Positions 23,101 to 31,407 of a stretch of 64,000 nucleotides of DNA are shown piece after piece. A program made the translations under genes and the position numbers. The notes below the pieces were generated by a model, which saw only the letters and a list, made by a program, of their open reading frames with translations, made no database searches and was not told the origin of the DNA. How positions within the stretch are numbered: position 1 is the first letter of the stretch; the number at the start of each line of letters is the position of its first letter. The DNA comes from a virus. Location: IMG/VR virus record IMGVR_UViG_3300029999_000001, positions 1-64,000 of that record; one strand, written 5' to 3'.

Positions 23101-23141
23101 GGTGTCCCTCGCAGTGGCTACTCCGCATTGCGAGGGACACC
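23101..23141 (+). terminator. 13-bp hairpin after the capsid gene
   Basis: GGTGTCCCTCGCA (23101-23113) and TGCGAGGGACACC (23129-23141) pair perfectly around 15 bases. No long T-run follows, as is common in actinobacterial terminators. It probably attenuates the abundant capsid transcript. Confidence 0.7.
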
Positions 23142-23166
23142 TCATTCCCCCTGAAGGAGGCCGCTG

Positions 23167-23385
23167 ATGTGGCTCAGCAAGCACGAGGTCGGCGGCGGCT
23201 GCGCGGTCGGCCCGCATGAGTGGAAGAACGACGGCGACGTGACAGAGGTCCCCGACGACCTCGGTAACGACCTGCTGCGCCTCGGCGGGTACCAGGTCGC
23301 GGAAGCACCAAAACCAGCCAGCAAGGGGCGCGGCAAGGCGGTCAGCGACGAGGGAGACGGCAAGAAGGACGACGTGAGCAGCTAG
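23167..23385 (+). CDS. small connector-region protein, 72 aa
   Basis: ATG after GAAGGAGG. Short N-terminal beta part (VAVGPHEW-like, VTEVPDDLGNDLLRLGG) and a charged lysine/glutamate tail. Similar small genes follow the capsid gene in many actinophages. Role not established. Confidence 0.6.
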   Translation: MWLSKHEVGGGCAVGPHEWKNDGDVTEVPDDLGNDLLRLGGYQVAEAPKPASKGRGKAVSDEGDGKKDDVSS

Positions 23386-23699
23386 TCCTGCGGGTAGTCC
23401 GGGTGGTCGCTGTAGACGGCGGCATCGGTGGTCAGTACTTCCTCTAGCGCCTCGCGCTTAGCGAACTCGAACTCGGTTTCATCGATGTGGGTGAAGTTCA
23501 CCGCGAATGTCTCCCACATGCGGATGTGTGCCCGCTTGGCCTCGACCTCGCGGAGCACGCGGGCCGGGTAGCCGCAGTCGCACGGGAACTCAATCCGGCC
23601 ATGAGTGGGCAGTGATTCGCAGGTCCGGGCATGGATCTCGCACCGGTCGCGATCGTCCTCGTCTAGCCGGGCAGCAATAAAGCCGGCAAGATCCGTCAT
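23382..23699 (-). CDS. DUF6221-like protein, 105 aa
   Basis: Minus strand. The outline LAGFIAARLDEDD ... HPARVLREVEAKR (here YPARVLREVEAKRAHI) matches an actinobacterial family annotated as DUF6221. Usually a cytosolic protein of accessory regions. It overlaps the end of the connector gene by 4 bases and follows an HTH gene with an ATGA overlap. Accessory cassette inside the head operon. Confidence 0.7.
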   Translation of the reverse strand: MTDLAGFIAARLDEDDRDRCEIHARTCESLPTHGRIEFPCDCGYPARVLREVEAKRAHIRMWETFAVNFTHIDETEFEFAKREALEEVLTTDAAVYSDHPDYPQD

Positions 23700-23830
23700 G
23701 CAGCAATCTCCTTCAAGACGGCCTGCACTGTCGACAGGTTACGGCTGACTTCCTTCGCGATCTTGCGGTGCGACAAGCCGTCCCGGCGTAGGGCGACAAT
23801 TGCCGCCCGCTCGTCGGCCGCTGTCGTCAC
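23696..23830 (-). CDS. small HTH protein, 44 aa
   Basis: GTG at 23830 has GGAAGG 8 bases upstream; a longer frame to 23884 would overlap the divergent connector gene. AAIVALRRDGLSHRKIAKEV followed by SRNLSTVQAVL is a resolvase/homeodomain-like HTH. Likely regulator of the two-gene cassette. Confidence 0.6.
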   Translation of the reverse strand: MTTAADERAAIVALRRDGLSHRKIAKEVSRNLSTVQAVLKEIAA

Positions 23831-23865
23831 GCCGCTAGCCTTCCACACCTGGCCGGGGGTGAGCC

Positions 23866-24531
23866 GTGGCCGACAGTGTGACACCTCTCTGCTCGGCCGC
23901 TCAGTTCACCGAAGGCGCGTTCGGTGACCTCGTGAAGGACTACAGCACTCAGGCTCTCAGCGACCTTCTGGTGGAGGCCACCCGGGAGTGCGAGTCGGAG
24001 ACCGGCCGCCGCCTGGCTCCGTTCACGGGCCTGACGGAAACACACCGCGCCTCAGCCGTGGACCCCGACGAGTACACCGACTCAACGAACGTCCCCATGG
24101 ACATTTACGGGACGCTCGGCCAGTCCTATGCCGCCAGCCTGGCCGTGACCAGCCTGGTGCGGCATTGCTGGCTGAACGAGTACGCGGTCCGCTACCCGGA
24201 CCTGTGGCAGTACACCAGCGTCGACCAGCTCACGATCGTCCGGTCGTTCGGCGGGACCGAGAACCTGTCATCGTTCCAGTACCAGGGCCCCGAACTCGAC
24301 TCGGGGCATGTGTGGTTCAACCTGGGCATGTTCATCCCGATCGGCTCCCTGATCCGGGTCACCTACTCGGGTGGCTACACCATCGCGACCCCGGCGGATC
24401 TGGTGCGCGCCAACAAGCTGATGGCGGCGTGGCTGGTGGTGCGGGAACTGGACCCGGAAGCCACCAACCACGACCCGGACCAGCTGCACACCGACGCGCT
24501 GATGATCTTGAGCAACTACGACCGGGCCTGA
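23866..24531 (+). CDS. head-tail connector (adaptor) protein, 221 aa
   Basis: GTG start. Helical N-terminus with SDLLVEATRECESETGRRL, then a beta region and final helices (LVRANKLMAAWLVVREL). Size and position after the capsid gene fit the gp6/gp15-type adaptor that binds under the portal. Confidence 0.7.
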   Translation: MADSVTPLCSAAQFTEGAFGDLVKDYSTQALSDLLVEATRECESETGRRLAPFTGLTETHRASAVDPDEYTDSTNVPMDIYGTLGQSYAASLAVTSLVRHCWLNEYAVRYPDLWQYTSVDQLTIVRSFGGTENLSSFQYQGPELDSGHVWFNLGMFIPIGSLIRVTYSGGYTIATPADLVRANKLMAAWLVVRELDPEATNHDPDQLHTDALMILSNYDRA

Positions 24532-24533
24532 CC

Positions 24534-25019
24534 GTGGCGACCGGCTGGAAACCACGCAAGTCAGCCCGGCGCCGGACTCACTCGTCGCGGGTGTGGGCGC
24601 ACCGGGGCAGCAGGTCCAGCACAACGTTCATGGCGCACCGGGGCCGCAGCCAGTCAGTGTTCAGCGCGCACGGCTCCCGCGCCCTGACACCGATCACCGC
24701 GGCGTCCCTGGCCCGCGCCTCGGTAGCCGCGGCCAAGACGACGGCCAGCAGCAGCTACAAGATGTCCGCGGCGTCGAAAGCGAAACTGCGCGCCGAACTC
24801 CGCGCGGACGTCAAGGCGAAGATCGACAAGAAACTCAAGGGCAAGCACTACAAGGCCAGGCACTACAAGATGTCCGCGGCGTCCAAGGCGAAGATCCGCG
24901 CGGAGGTCAAGGCAGACATCAGCAGGAAGCTCAAGGGTCACCACCTGTCGGCCGCAGCGAGAGCGAGCATCCGGGCGAAGATCCGGGCGGACATGAAGAA
25001 GAAGTACGGCTACTACTGA
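24534..25019 (+). CDS. highly basic repeat protein, 161 aa
   Basis: GTG 3 bases after the adaptor stop. The C-terminal 90 residues contain three imperfect repeats of the type MSAASKAKLRAELRADVKAK ... KLKG. Lysine/arginine/alanine-rich like histone H1-type or bacterial HU-tail proteins. It may bind DNA or the negatively charged inner head; its position is that of a head-tail joining protein. No family assignment. Confidence 0.6.
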   Translation: MATGWKPRKSARRRTHSSRVWAHRGSRSSTTFMAHRGRSQSVFSAHGSRALTPITAASLARASVAAAKTTASSSYKMSAASKAKLRAELRADVKAKIDKKLKGKHYKARHYKMSAASKAKIRAEVKADISRKLKGHHLSAAARASIRAKIRADMKKKYGYY

Positions 25020-25237
25020 CCGGGCTCCCGGTGGCGGCGTTTCCACCGCCACACCTCAAGCCGGCTCATCGGATACCAGCCGCCTGCGCGTATCAGGCTG
25101 ACAGGGCAGCGCTTCCAGAGGGCACTGCAGCCACCGCATCGCCAGATACTCCCGATGGGCCCCTTAGCAGTCCACGTCTCGCACATGTGGCGCTCTGGCG
25201 CGGCGTAAGCAGTGCTGCCGCTCTCGTTGTCGTTCAC
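25013..25237 (-). CDS. minus-strand tryptophan/cysteine-rich protein, 74 aa
   Basis: GTG start; overlaps the end of the basic-repeat gene by 7 bases. Contains HMCETW, WRCGGCSALW and RLEVWRWKRRH, a pattern of small accessory zinc-binding proteins in actinobacteria and their phages. Function unknown. Confidence 0.6.
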   Translation of the reverse strand: MNDNESGSTAYAAPERHMCETWTAKGPIGSIWRCGGCSALWKRCPVSLIRAGGWYPMSRLEVWRWKRRHREPGQ

Positions 25238-25270
25238 GCAGCCAAGAATGCCAGCGTGAGGCGGTGACCC

Positions 25271-25771
25271 GTGGCCTACACCGGCATCAGCACCGTAGAG
25301 ACCCGCGAAGCGGCCTGGCTGTGCGTCTCAACGGACTCGCTTCCGTCGCTGCTGACCGCCAGCGGCGGCCCGTGGGACGTGATCCAGGCCTTCTGGACGA
25401 GGACCCCGGCGACGCAGAAGACGCAGGTCTACGTCATGTCACTGGACCTCCAGGACGTCCGGTCGGCGAACATCCGGATCATGCCGCACTACGAGATCAC
25501 CCTCGAACTGCACTGGCCGGTCCGGCAAACGTCCAGCCCGGTCGCGGAGCAGGAACAGCAGGCGTTCAGGAACGCTATCGACCTGCTGATCCAGCGGATC
25601 AGGGGCCCGCTCGGGGATAAGACGCACGGCGGGTTCCTGTCCGTCGGCGAGGATCCGCGCTCCCCGGGCGTGCGTGTGGTGATCGAGCCGCCGTGGACGA
25701 CGATCCCGGCCGGCAAGGAACTCCGCGCGCTCATCACGTACTACGCAGACGACTTGGAGATCAACGACTGA
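25271..25771 (+). CDS. putative tail terminator/tail completion protein, 166 aa
   Basis: GTG start. Mixed alpha/beta with EITLELHWPVRQ and a long helix (EQQAFRNAIDLLIQRIRGPL), resembling tail terminator proteins that cap the tube. It is the last gene before the tail tube cluster. Confidence 0.6.
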   Translation: MAYTGISTVETREAAWLCVSTDSLPSLLTASGGPWDVIQAFWTRTPATQKTQVYVMSLDLQDVRSANIRIMPHYEITLELHWPVRQTSSPVAEQEQQAFRNAIDLLIQRIRGPLGDKTHGGFLSVGEDPRSPGVRVVIEPPWTTIPAGKELRALITYYADDLEIND

Positions 25772-25924
25772 CCCGCCGTTCCGGCGCCGGATCGTAGCGG
25801 GTGCCAGCTCCCCGGCACCGGCCGGAACGACGTGGCCGGCGGCAGGCGTGACTCTGACCGCCGCCCTTGCACCGGCACACGGCCACGCGAATGGCCGGCC
25901 CGATCGACCTTACAAGGAGATCCC
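25772..25924. other. 153-base gap with short inverted repeats
   Basis: Contains GGTGCC/GGCACC and GCCGG/CCGGC inverted pairs but no supported gene or T-run. It separates the connector genes from the tail cluster. Confidence 0.35.
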
Positions 25925-26128
25925 GTGCCTGACGTGCTCGACGTGTCGGTGCCGCTCTCGCAAACCACCAACGGCTCCGCAACCACCGTCACCTGGACCG
26001 TCATCTATGGCCCGGATGATCCGCCGACTGCTGCGGTGCCTGCCCGGCCCGGGCCGCCCCGCCCATTCTTTCCGCCTATCGAGGAGGCCGCATGCCCCGA
26101 CAGCGAAACGACACCGGCAGCGTGCTAG
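25925..26128 (+). CDS. hypothetical proline-rich protein, 67 aa
   Basis: GTG after AAGGAG. Beta-type N-terminus (VLDVSVPLSQTTNGSATTVT) and proline-rich tail, overlapping the next gene by 37 bases. Possibly a small virion protein. Confidence 0.5.
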   Translation: MPDVLDVSVPLSQTTNGSATTVTWTVIYGPDDPPTAAVPARPGPPRPFFPPIEEAACPDSETTPAAC

Positions 26129-26310
26129 TGGCCTTCGACCTGGACGGCGAGGCACGGAACATCGGACCGGGTGATGAGTTCGACTGCTCTCTCCCAGTGC
26201 CCGGCTGCACACCCGTGGACCCCCCCGGGGCGCGGGTACCGCCGGTCATCCGGCCTTCCGTCCCGGCCACTAAAGTGCACGACGACCCGGAGACGGGGGA
26301 CCCGCGATGA
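26092..26310 (+). CDS. hypothetical protein, 72 aa
   Basis: ATG after GAGGAGG. SVLVAFDLDGEARNIGPGDE suggests a small beta fold; proline-rich C-terminus overlaps the tail tube gene start (ATGA). Role unknown. Confidence 0.55.
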   Translation: MPRQRNDTGSVLVAFDLDGEARNIGPGDEFDCSLPVPGCTPVDPPGARVPPVIRPSVPATKVHDDPETGDPR

Positions 26311-27467
26311 CCTATCTGTCCCGGCTCGCCAAGCTCGGCGGCGCCAAGGAAGGCACCCAGTACCAGTACACGGCGCCTGCCTTCAGCGTCCCGTTCACCA
26401 GCGCAAAGTTCAACGACAACATCGTCCCCATCCGGGACGAGTCGATGCGGGCGAACGATGTGAAGCTCCAGGGCATCAACCAGGGCCCGTGGACAACCTC
26501 ATGGGAGATCGAGGCGAACGGCTACCCGGACCTGCTCGGGTATTTCCTCCGCGCCATCATCGGCCCCGACACGGTGACCGCTGGTGTGTCAACCACGCTG
26601 GCCTCAAACTGCGTGGCCGGGGCGACGTCGCTGTCGATGACCGCGAACCCGGGCAGCAACAGCATCATCCAGATCAATGATGCGACCGGCATCAACCTGG
26701 AATGGGTGCAGCTCGGCACCGTCACCGGAACCGGCCCCTACACCTGCCCCGTGGCCACGCCGGCCACAGGCACACGGTTCGCGCACACCGCCGCCGGCGG
26801 GGCTGTGCTGTCCCAGAGCACGCATGTGTTCACCCAGAACCGGACCTTCACCACGGTCTGGCCGACCTACAGCTTCACCACCGATGACGGTCAGGATCAG
26901 CTCGGCTGGCCCGGCTGTGTCATGTCCGAACTCGGCATCAAGATCGACCCGAAGGGGTTCATCACCTGCTCCCCGAAGTACATGGGGTTCCCGTCGATCA
27001 CCGAGGCGACGTTCTCGTATGCGGCGTCGGCGGTGCAGCCGGTCGTCGGCTGGGGCTGGACCGTGAGCAACCCGGGTGCCTCAACGCGCGGGCTGACGAT
27101 GGACATCACCCTCAAACGGGAGATCGAGGCCATCCAATCGTCGGATGGGACGCAGGCACCGCGGGAGATCTTCCCCGGCCCGCTGGAGCTGGACGGCTCC
27201 TACAAGGCGGTTTACGACAACGCCAACGACATGGCCAACTTCAGGCAGTACCTGCAGACCGGGACGACGCATCTGCTGACGCAGCCGGTCACCTCGGGCG
27301 GGCAGTCGCTGCAGATCGAGATGGCCAAGTCCGGCTACACCACCGGTGAGGCGGATCTGGGCTCGCTGTACGTGTCGCTGTCGCAGGCCGTCTCGGCGAT
27401 CGGGAACACGAGTGACGGCGGCCTGACCACCGTGACCCTGAAGAACTACGTCAGCACCTCCTACTAG
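26307..27467 (+). CDS. major tail (tube) protein, 386 aa
   Basis: The N-terminal KEGTQYQYTAPAFSVPFTSA and later EIEANGYPDLLGYFLRAIIG, with C-terminal beta strands, fit actinophage tube proteins. A serine/threonine-rich insertion at about 94-170 probably decorates the tube outside. Placed right before the chaperone genes, as expected. Confidence 0.8.
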   Translation: MTYLSRLAKLGGAKEGTQYQYTAPAFSVPFTSAKFNDNIVPIRDESMRANDVKLQGINQGPWTTSWEIEANGYPDLLGYFLRAIIGPDTVTAGVSTTLASNCVAGATSLSMTANPGSNSIIQINDATGINLEWVQLGTVTGTGPYTCPVATPATGTRFAHTAAGGAVLSQSTHVFTQNRTFTTVWPTYSFTTDDGQDQLGWPGCVMSELGIKIDPKGFITCSPKYMGFPSITEATFSYAASAVQPVVGWGWTVSNPGASTRGLTMDITLKREIEAIQSSDGTQAPREIFPGPLELDGSYKAVYDNANDMANFRQYLQTGTTHLLTQPVTSGGQSLQIEMAKSGYTTGEADLGSLYVSLSQAVSAIGNTSDGGLTTVTLKNYVSTSY

Positions 27468-27485
27468 CAGGAAGTTTTCCTTACC

Positions 27486-27914
27486 GTGGCATACGCCAAC
27501 CGCGTCATCACGAAGCACTTCACTGAGCTTGTGGAGCCCGGCGATGACATCTGGGTGACCATCCGCAACCCGCAGCTCATGTCCCCCGGCGAGTTCACGT
27601 CCAGCGAGGCAGACCTGGAGACCGGGCCGGACGGGCAGCCGGTCGCGAACGAGGCGAACAAGCGGGCCGTGAACCGGCTCGGCGCCAAGCTGATCATCGG
27701 GATGCGGGTGTATGACCCGACCGCCCCGATCGAACTGGACGACCACGGCAACCCGCTGCCCACCGCAGAACCGGTGCTGCTGCCGGCCAAGCCGGCAGCC
27801 GAGGACGTCGCGAAGTTGCCGATGGGAATCATCAACTGGCTGGCTCAGGAGCTGGCCAGGGTAAACCCTCAGCAGACCCCGGAGAGCCCGGGGGCTACTG
27901 GGAATCCGTCCTAG
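27486..27914 (+). CDS. tail assembly chaperone, short form (G-like)
   Basis: GTG start, 142 aa in frame 0. Located between tube and tape measure. The end of the gene carries a -1 slippery heptamer, so most ribosomes make this form and a few the G-T fusion. Chaperones of this class coat the tape measure during tail assembly. Confidence 0.8.
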   Translation: MAYANRVITKHFTELVEPGDDIWVTIRNPQLMSPGEFTSSEADLETGPDGQPVANEANKRAVNRLGAKLIIGMRVYDPTAPIELDDHGNPLPTAEPVLLPAKPAAEDVAKLPMGIINWLAQELARVNPQQTPESPGATGNPS

Positions 27915-28123
27915 CACCCGCCGAGTCGATTTACGACGGGACGTGGGCGCAGGACTGGATACCGGCGGAGGTCCGCGACTTCGAGCTGATGGGCGGCCTG
28001 CGGATCGCCTGGTCCTGGTCGGAGCTGCAGGAGACCCCGGTGTATGTGCGGCGGTTCTGCTGGGACCTCAAGCAGATCAAGCAGCGGTGCATCAACCAGC
28101 GGACGGAGCGCGGCCGTGGTTAA
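27486..28123 (+). CDS. tail assembly chaperone, frameshifted G-T fusion, 212 aa
   Basis: The -1 frame after 27893 continues GYWESVLAPAESIYDGTWAQ and ends at TAA 28121-28123, with no start codon of its own in good context. In frame 0 the heptamer is C CCG GGG (27887-27893). Tail chaperone frameshifting is conserved in long-tailed phages; the C-terminal part here is the T-like domain. Confidence 0.85.
27887..27893 (+). promoter_or_regulatory. programmed -1 ribosomal frameshift site (CCCGGGG)
   Basis: The heptamer fits X XXY YYZ with codons CCG GGG in frame 0 and CCC GGG after the slip. It sits 21 bases before the frame-0 stop. Confidence 0.85.
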
Positions 28124-28613
28124 CAACGCTGCTGCGGAGGTGGCCGCGAACCTGCGGGCCATCCAGGCGCGCGCCCAGTCCGACGCCCCTATCGCCGCGG
28201 TGAAAGCGCTGACGGCAGCCGCTGAGACGACGGTGAAACTGGCGCTCACCGCCCGGTCCCACGCCAAGGGCGTGGGCATCCGGACAAACTCGCCGCCGGG
28301 CGCCCCGCCCGCGAAGGTGTCCGGGGACCTGGTGAAAGGCATCCACCGGACCCCGGCGGAGGCCATGGGGGCGGGCATGGCCTCCCAGGTGCTCGGTTCC
28401 ACGACGGCCTACGGGGCTGTGCACGAGTTCGGGCCGGTCACGATCCGGGCGAAGAACTTTCCCCAGCTCGGCAACCCGGAGGTGGGGTTTTTCGGCCCGG
28501 TCGTGAAGATCCCGAAACGGCCATGGATGAAGCCGTCCGTGGAACTGCTGATCACCTCCGGGGCGGGCTCGAAAGCCTGCATGACCGCCTGGGCAGCCGC
28601 CATCTTCGCTTAG
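28116..28613 (+). CDS. HK97 gp10-like neck/tail completion protein, 165 aa
   Basis: GTG overlapping the chaperone fusion stop. PGAPPAKVSGDLVKGI, YGAVHEFG and RPWMKPS correspond to the pattern of HK97 gp10-family proteins. These join head and tail. Placement after the chaperones rather than before the tube is less usual. Confidence 0.65.
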   Translation: MVNNAAAEVAANLRAIQARAQSDAPIAAVKALTAAAETTVKLALTARSHAKGVGIRTNSPPGAPPAKVSGDLVKGIHRTPAEAMGAGMASQVLGSTTAYGAVHEFGPVTIRAKNFPQLGNPEVGFFGPVVKIPKRPWMKPSVELLITSGAGSKACMTAWAAAIFA

Positions 28614-28626
28614 CTTCCCGGGGGCG

Positions 28627-31383
28627 GTGGGCGTCATCCCGAGTCTCCCCCCGGTCGAGCAGGTCTTCACAGTCTCCGCCGGCGAGTTCATGGCCGGCAT
28701 CAGCGAGATGCTGGAAGGGGTCGAAAAGCTAGCCGCCGGGATCGATGAGGTGGCAGCTGCGGCGGACCGGCTGAGCGCGGCCGCGGATGTGGCCGGGGAG
28801 GCTGACGACCGGCTCGCGGCGGGGATCGATGAAGTCGCCGCGTCCGCTGACCGGCTGGCCGTGGCCGCGGACATCGCCGCCGATGCTGACGAGCGGCTGT
28901 CGGCGGCGGAGCAGCTCGCGGCGATCGACGCGGAACGCCAGGCCGCCGCGGTTGACGCGCTGGTCGCCTCGTGTGAGGAGACCGTCGCCGCAGTCGATGA
29001 GGCCACGGTTGCGATCGACCGGGAAACGGTCGCGCTGGAAGAATCCGGCGACGCCGCCAAAGACACCGGGGCGGAAGGCCTGGCCTTCGGCGGCATGATG
29101 AAGACTGCGCTGCTCGGGGTCGCTATCGCGGCCGGGATCGGGATCGAGCAGGCCGGGAAGTTCCAGCAGGGAATCACGCAGCTCCACACCCAGGCGGGGG
29201 TTGCCACCAGCCAGCTGGGCACCCTCAGCCAAGGGGTACTGAAGCTGGCGGGGGCGGTCGGGCAGGGCCCGGAGTCGCTGACCGAATCCCTGTACCACGT
29301 CGAAAGCAACATGGCGTCGCTGGGGATCTCCAGCGCGAAGGCCCTGAACATGGTTCAGGTCGCGGCCGAAGGCGCCGATGTGGGCCGCGCGTCCCTGGTC
29401 GACGTCACCAACGCCCTCACCGCCGCCGTCGCGTCCGGCATCCCCGGCGTACAGAATTACCAGCAGGCAATGGGCGCCCTGAATGCCACCGTCGGTGCCG
29501 GTGACATGCAAATGCAAGACCTGGCCGACGCGATGGGCACTGGAATGCTCGCCGTCGTGAAAGGCTACGGCCTTTCATTGACCGATGTTGGCGCCGCGCT
29601 GGCGACATTTGGCGACAATAACATTAGAGGGGCTAAGGCAGGCACCGATTTGCGGATGTCTGTGCAGGCCCTGGCTGTGCCGATGGCAACCGCAGGAGCG
29701 CAGCTCAGCGCACTGGGCATGAACAGCAAAACGCTCTCCACTGACATGGAGAACGGCGGGCTCATGAAAGCCCTAGACGACCTTACCAACCGGTTCCATA
29801 AAGCGGGAATAACCGCTAAAACCGAAGGTGAGGTAATCACCACCCTCTTTGGCAAGAAGGCCGGGGCGGGTGTGTCGATCCTGCTGGAGCAGATGAGCCG
29901 TCTCCAGTCCAAATACCCGCAGATCGAAAAGGCCGCTGGTGATTTCGGGAACGCCTGGCAGGGCCAGCAGAAGACTCTTTCCCAGCAGTGGGCCGACCTC
30001 AAAAACGGGGTGGACGCGCTTGCGATCTCGTTCGGGGAGAAGCTTCTGCCTGTGGCCACGAAGGTGGTCGGCGCGCTGGCTAAGTTTGCGAACTTCCTGG
30101 AGAAGAATCCGGCACTGGCTGCGTTCGCGGGGGCGCTCCTCGCGGTCGCAGCCGCGTTCAAACTCGTTGCTACCGCTGAGGCACTGTTCGACGCAGTCAC
30201 CGATGCGAACCCGGTGATGCTGGTCCTCATGGCCGTGATCCTGCTTGCGGCCGGCCTGTACGAGCTGTACAAGCATTGCAAGCTGGTCCGGGATGCCGTG
30301 GCCGACGTCGGGAAGTTCTTCAAAGCCGCTGGCCACGACATAGCAGACGCCACCGATGCTGTCCGGGAAACGGCCATACGGGCCGGTCACGACATAGAAG
30401 CAGCCTGGCATGACATAAAAAACGGCGTTGATGCTGTCCGGGAAACCTTCATCCGGGCCGGTCACGATATAGAGGCGGCCCTCAATGCGGTAGCGAAATG
30501 GATTTCCGGTCACTGGAAGGAAATCCTCGCCTGGCTGGTCGATCCGGTCGGCATGGCGGTCTTCGAAATCCGGACCCACACGCACGAAATCGCGCAGGCG
30601 TTCGATAAAATGCGTCATGATGTCGCCGCAATTCTTGACGACGCGCGCCACGACGTTTCCGCCGCATTCGATGATGTGCGCCATGATATCGCGGCATTCG
30701 CTGACTGGGTGCCGCGGGAAATAGAGGACGCCTGGGATACAGCCCGCCACGACACCATGTCATTCCTCGATGGGCTGCGCCACGACATTTCCGCCGCGTT
30801 CGACTGGCTGGGCAGCACAACACGCTCGGTGATATCCGACGTGGTCGGCTTCTTTTCGAAGCTGCCGGGGGAGGCGCTACGTGAGCTGGAGGCCCTTCCC
30901 GGGCAGATGCTCACGGCCGGGAAGAACATTATCAACGGGCTGATTAATGGGATAAAGAACGCTGCGGCGGCCATTCCGGGCATTATGAAGGGCCTGGCGT
31001 CCGACGTGGAGAGCTACTTCACCGACCCGCTGAAGATGTTCTCCCCGTCGCGGGTGTTCTTCCAGCACGGCGTCAACACCCTCCAGGGGTACATCAACGG
31101 GCTGCGGTCGATGACCCCGCAGGTGCTTGCCGCGATGCACGAGATCGGCGGCCATGTCGCCAGCGGCGGGATCGGTGCTGCGGGCCTGGCCGTCGCCGGC
31201 GGCACTGCGGCCGGCGGGGGGACCGGGGGCGGGACGTCGATCGGGCCGATCACTCTGACCGTCAACGGGTTCGTCGGCAACCAGCAGGAACTGATGCAGC
31301 AGCTCTACTACCAGTTCCAGCAGATCGTGCTTCAGCAAAATCGGCGCAATAGCGTCAACGGCCTGTCCCTCACGCACCCGTAA
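28627..31383 (+). CDS. tape measure protein, 918 aa
   Basis: GTG start. The N-terminus carries tandem repeats of about 28 residues (AAGIDEVAAAADRLSAAAD and copies). Hydrophobic segments near 155-175, 500-522 and 528-548 could enter the host membrane. The region about 570-720 has repeated GHDIE/RHDI units. The C-terminus holds a phage tail domain (MFSPSRVFFQHG). By family knowledge its length sets the tail length (about 0.15 nm per residue gives roughly 140 nm). Parts (29.5-29.7 and 30.4-31.0 kb) are visibly richer in A/T than neighbours. Confidence 0.88.
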   Translation: MGVIPSLPPVEQVFTVSAGEFMAGISEMLEGVEKLAAGIDEVAAAADRLSAAADVAGEADDRLAAGIDEVAASADRLAVAADIAADADERLSAAEQLAAIDAERQAAAVDALVASCEETVAAVDEATVAIDRETVALEESGDAAKDTGAEGLAFGGMMKTALLGVAIAAGIGIEQAGKFQQGITQLHTQAGVATSQLGTLSQGVLKLAGAVGQGPESLTESLYHVESNMASLGISSAKALNMVQVAAEGADVGRASLVDVTNALTAAVASGIPGVQNYQQAMGALNATVGAGDMQMQDLADAMGTGMLAVVKGYGLSLTDVGAALATFGDNNIRGAKAGTDLRMSVQALAVPMATAGAQLSALGMNSKTLSTDMENGGLMKALDDLTNRFHKAGITAKTEGEVITTLFGKKAGAGVSILLEQMSRLQSKYPQIEKAAGDFGNAWQGQQKTLSQQWADLKNGVDALAISFGEKLLPVATKVVGALAKFANFLEKNPALAAFAGALLAVAAAFKLVATAEALFDAVTDANPVMLVLMAVILLAAGLYELYKHCKLVRDAVADVGKFFKAAGHDIADATDAVRETAIRAGHDIEAAWHDIKNGVDAVRETFIRAGHDIEAALNAVAKWISGHWKEILAWLVDPVGMAVFEIRTHTHEIAQAFDKMRHDVAAILDDARHDVSAAFDDVRHDIAAFADWVPREIEDAWDTARHDTMSFLDGLRHDISAAFDWLGSTTRSVISDVVGFFSKLPGEALRELEALPGQMLTAGKNIINGLINGIKNAAAAIPGIMKGLASDVESYFTDPLKMFSPSRVFFQHGVNTLQGYINGLRSMTPQVLAAMHEIGGHVASGGIGAAGLAVAGGTAAGGGTGGGTSIGPITLTVNGFVGNQQELMQQLYYQFQQIVLQQNRRNSVNGLSLTHP

Positions 31384-31407
31384 CCAGGCAGAGGGGGCGG
31401 GGCCGCC

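Noticed and set aside
28092-29351. 419-codon minus-strand frame
   Set aside because: Serine/alanine-rich shadow of the tape measure N-terminal repeats, without start signals.
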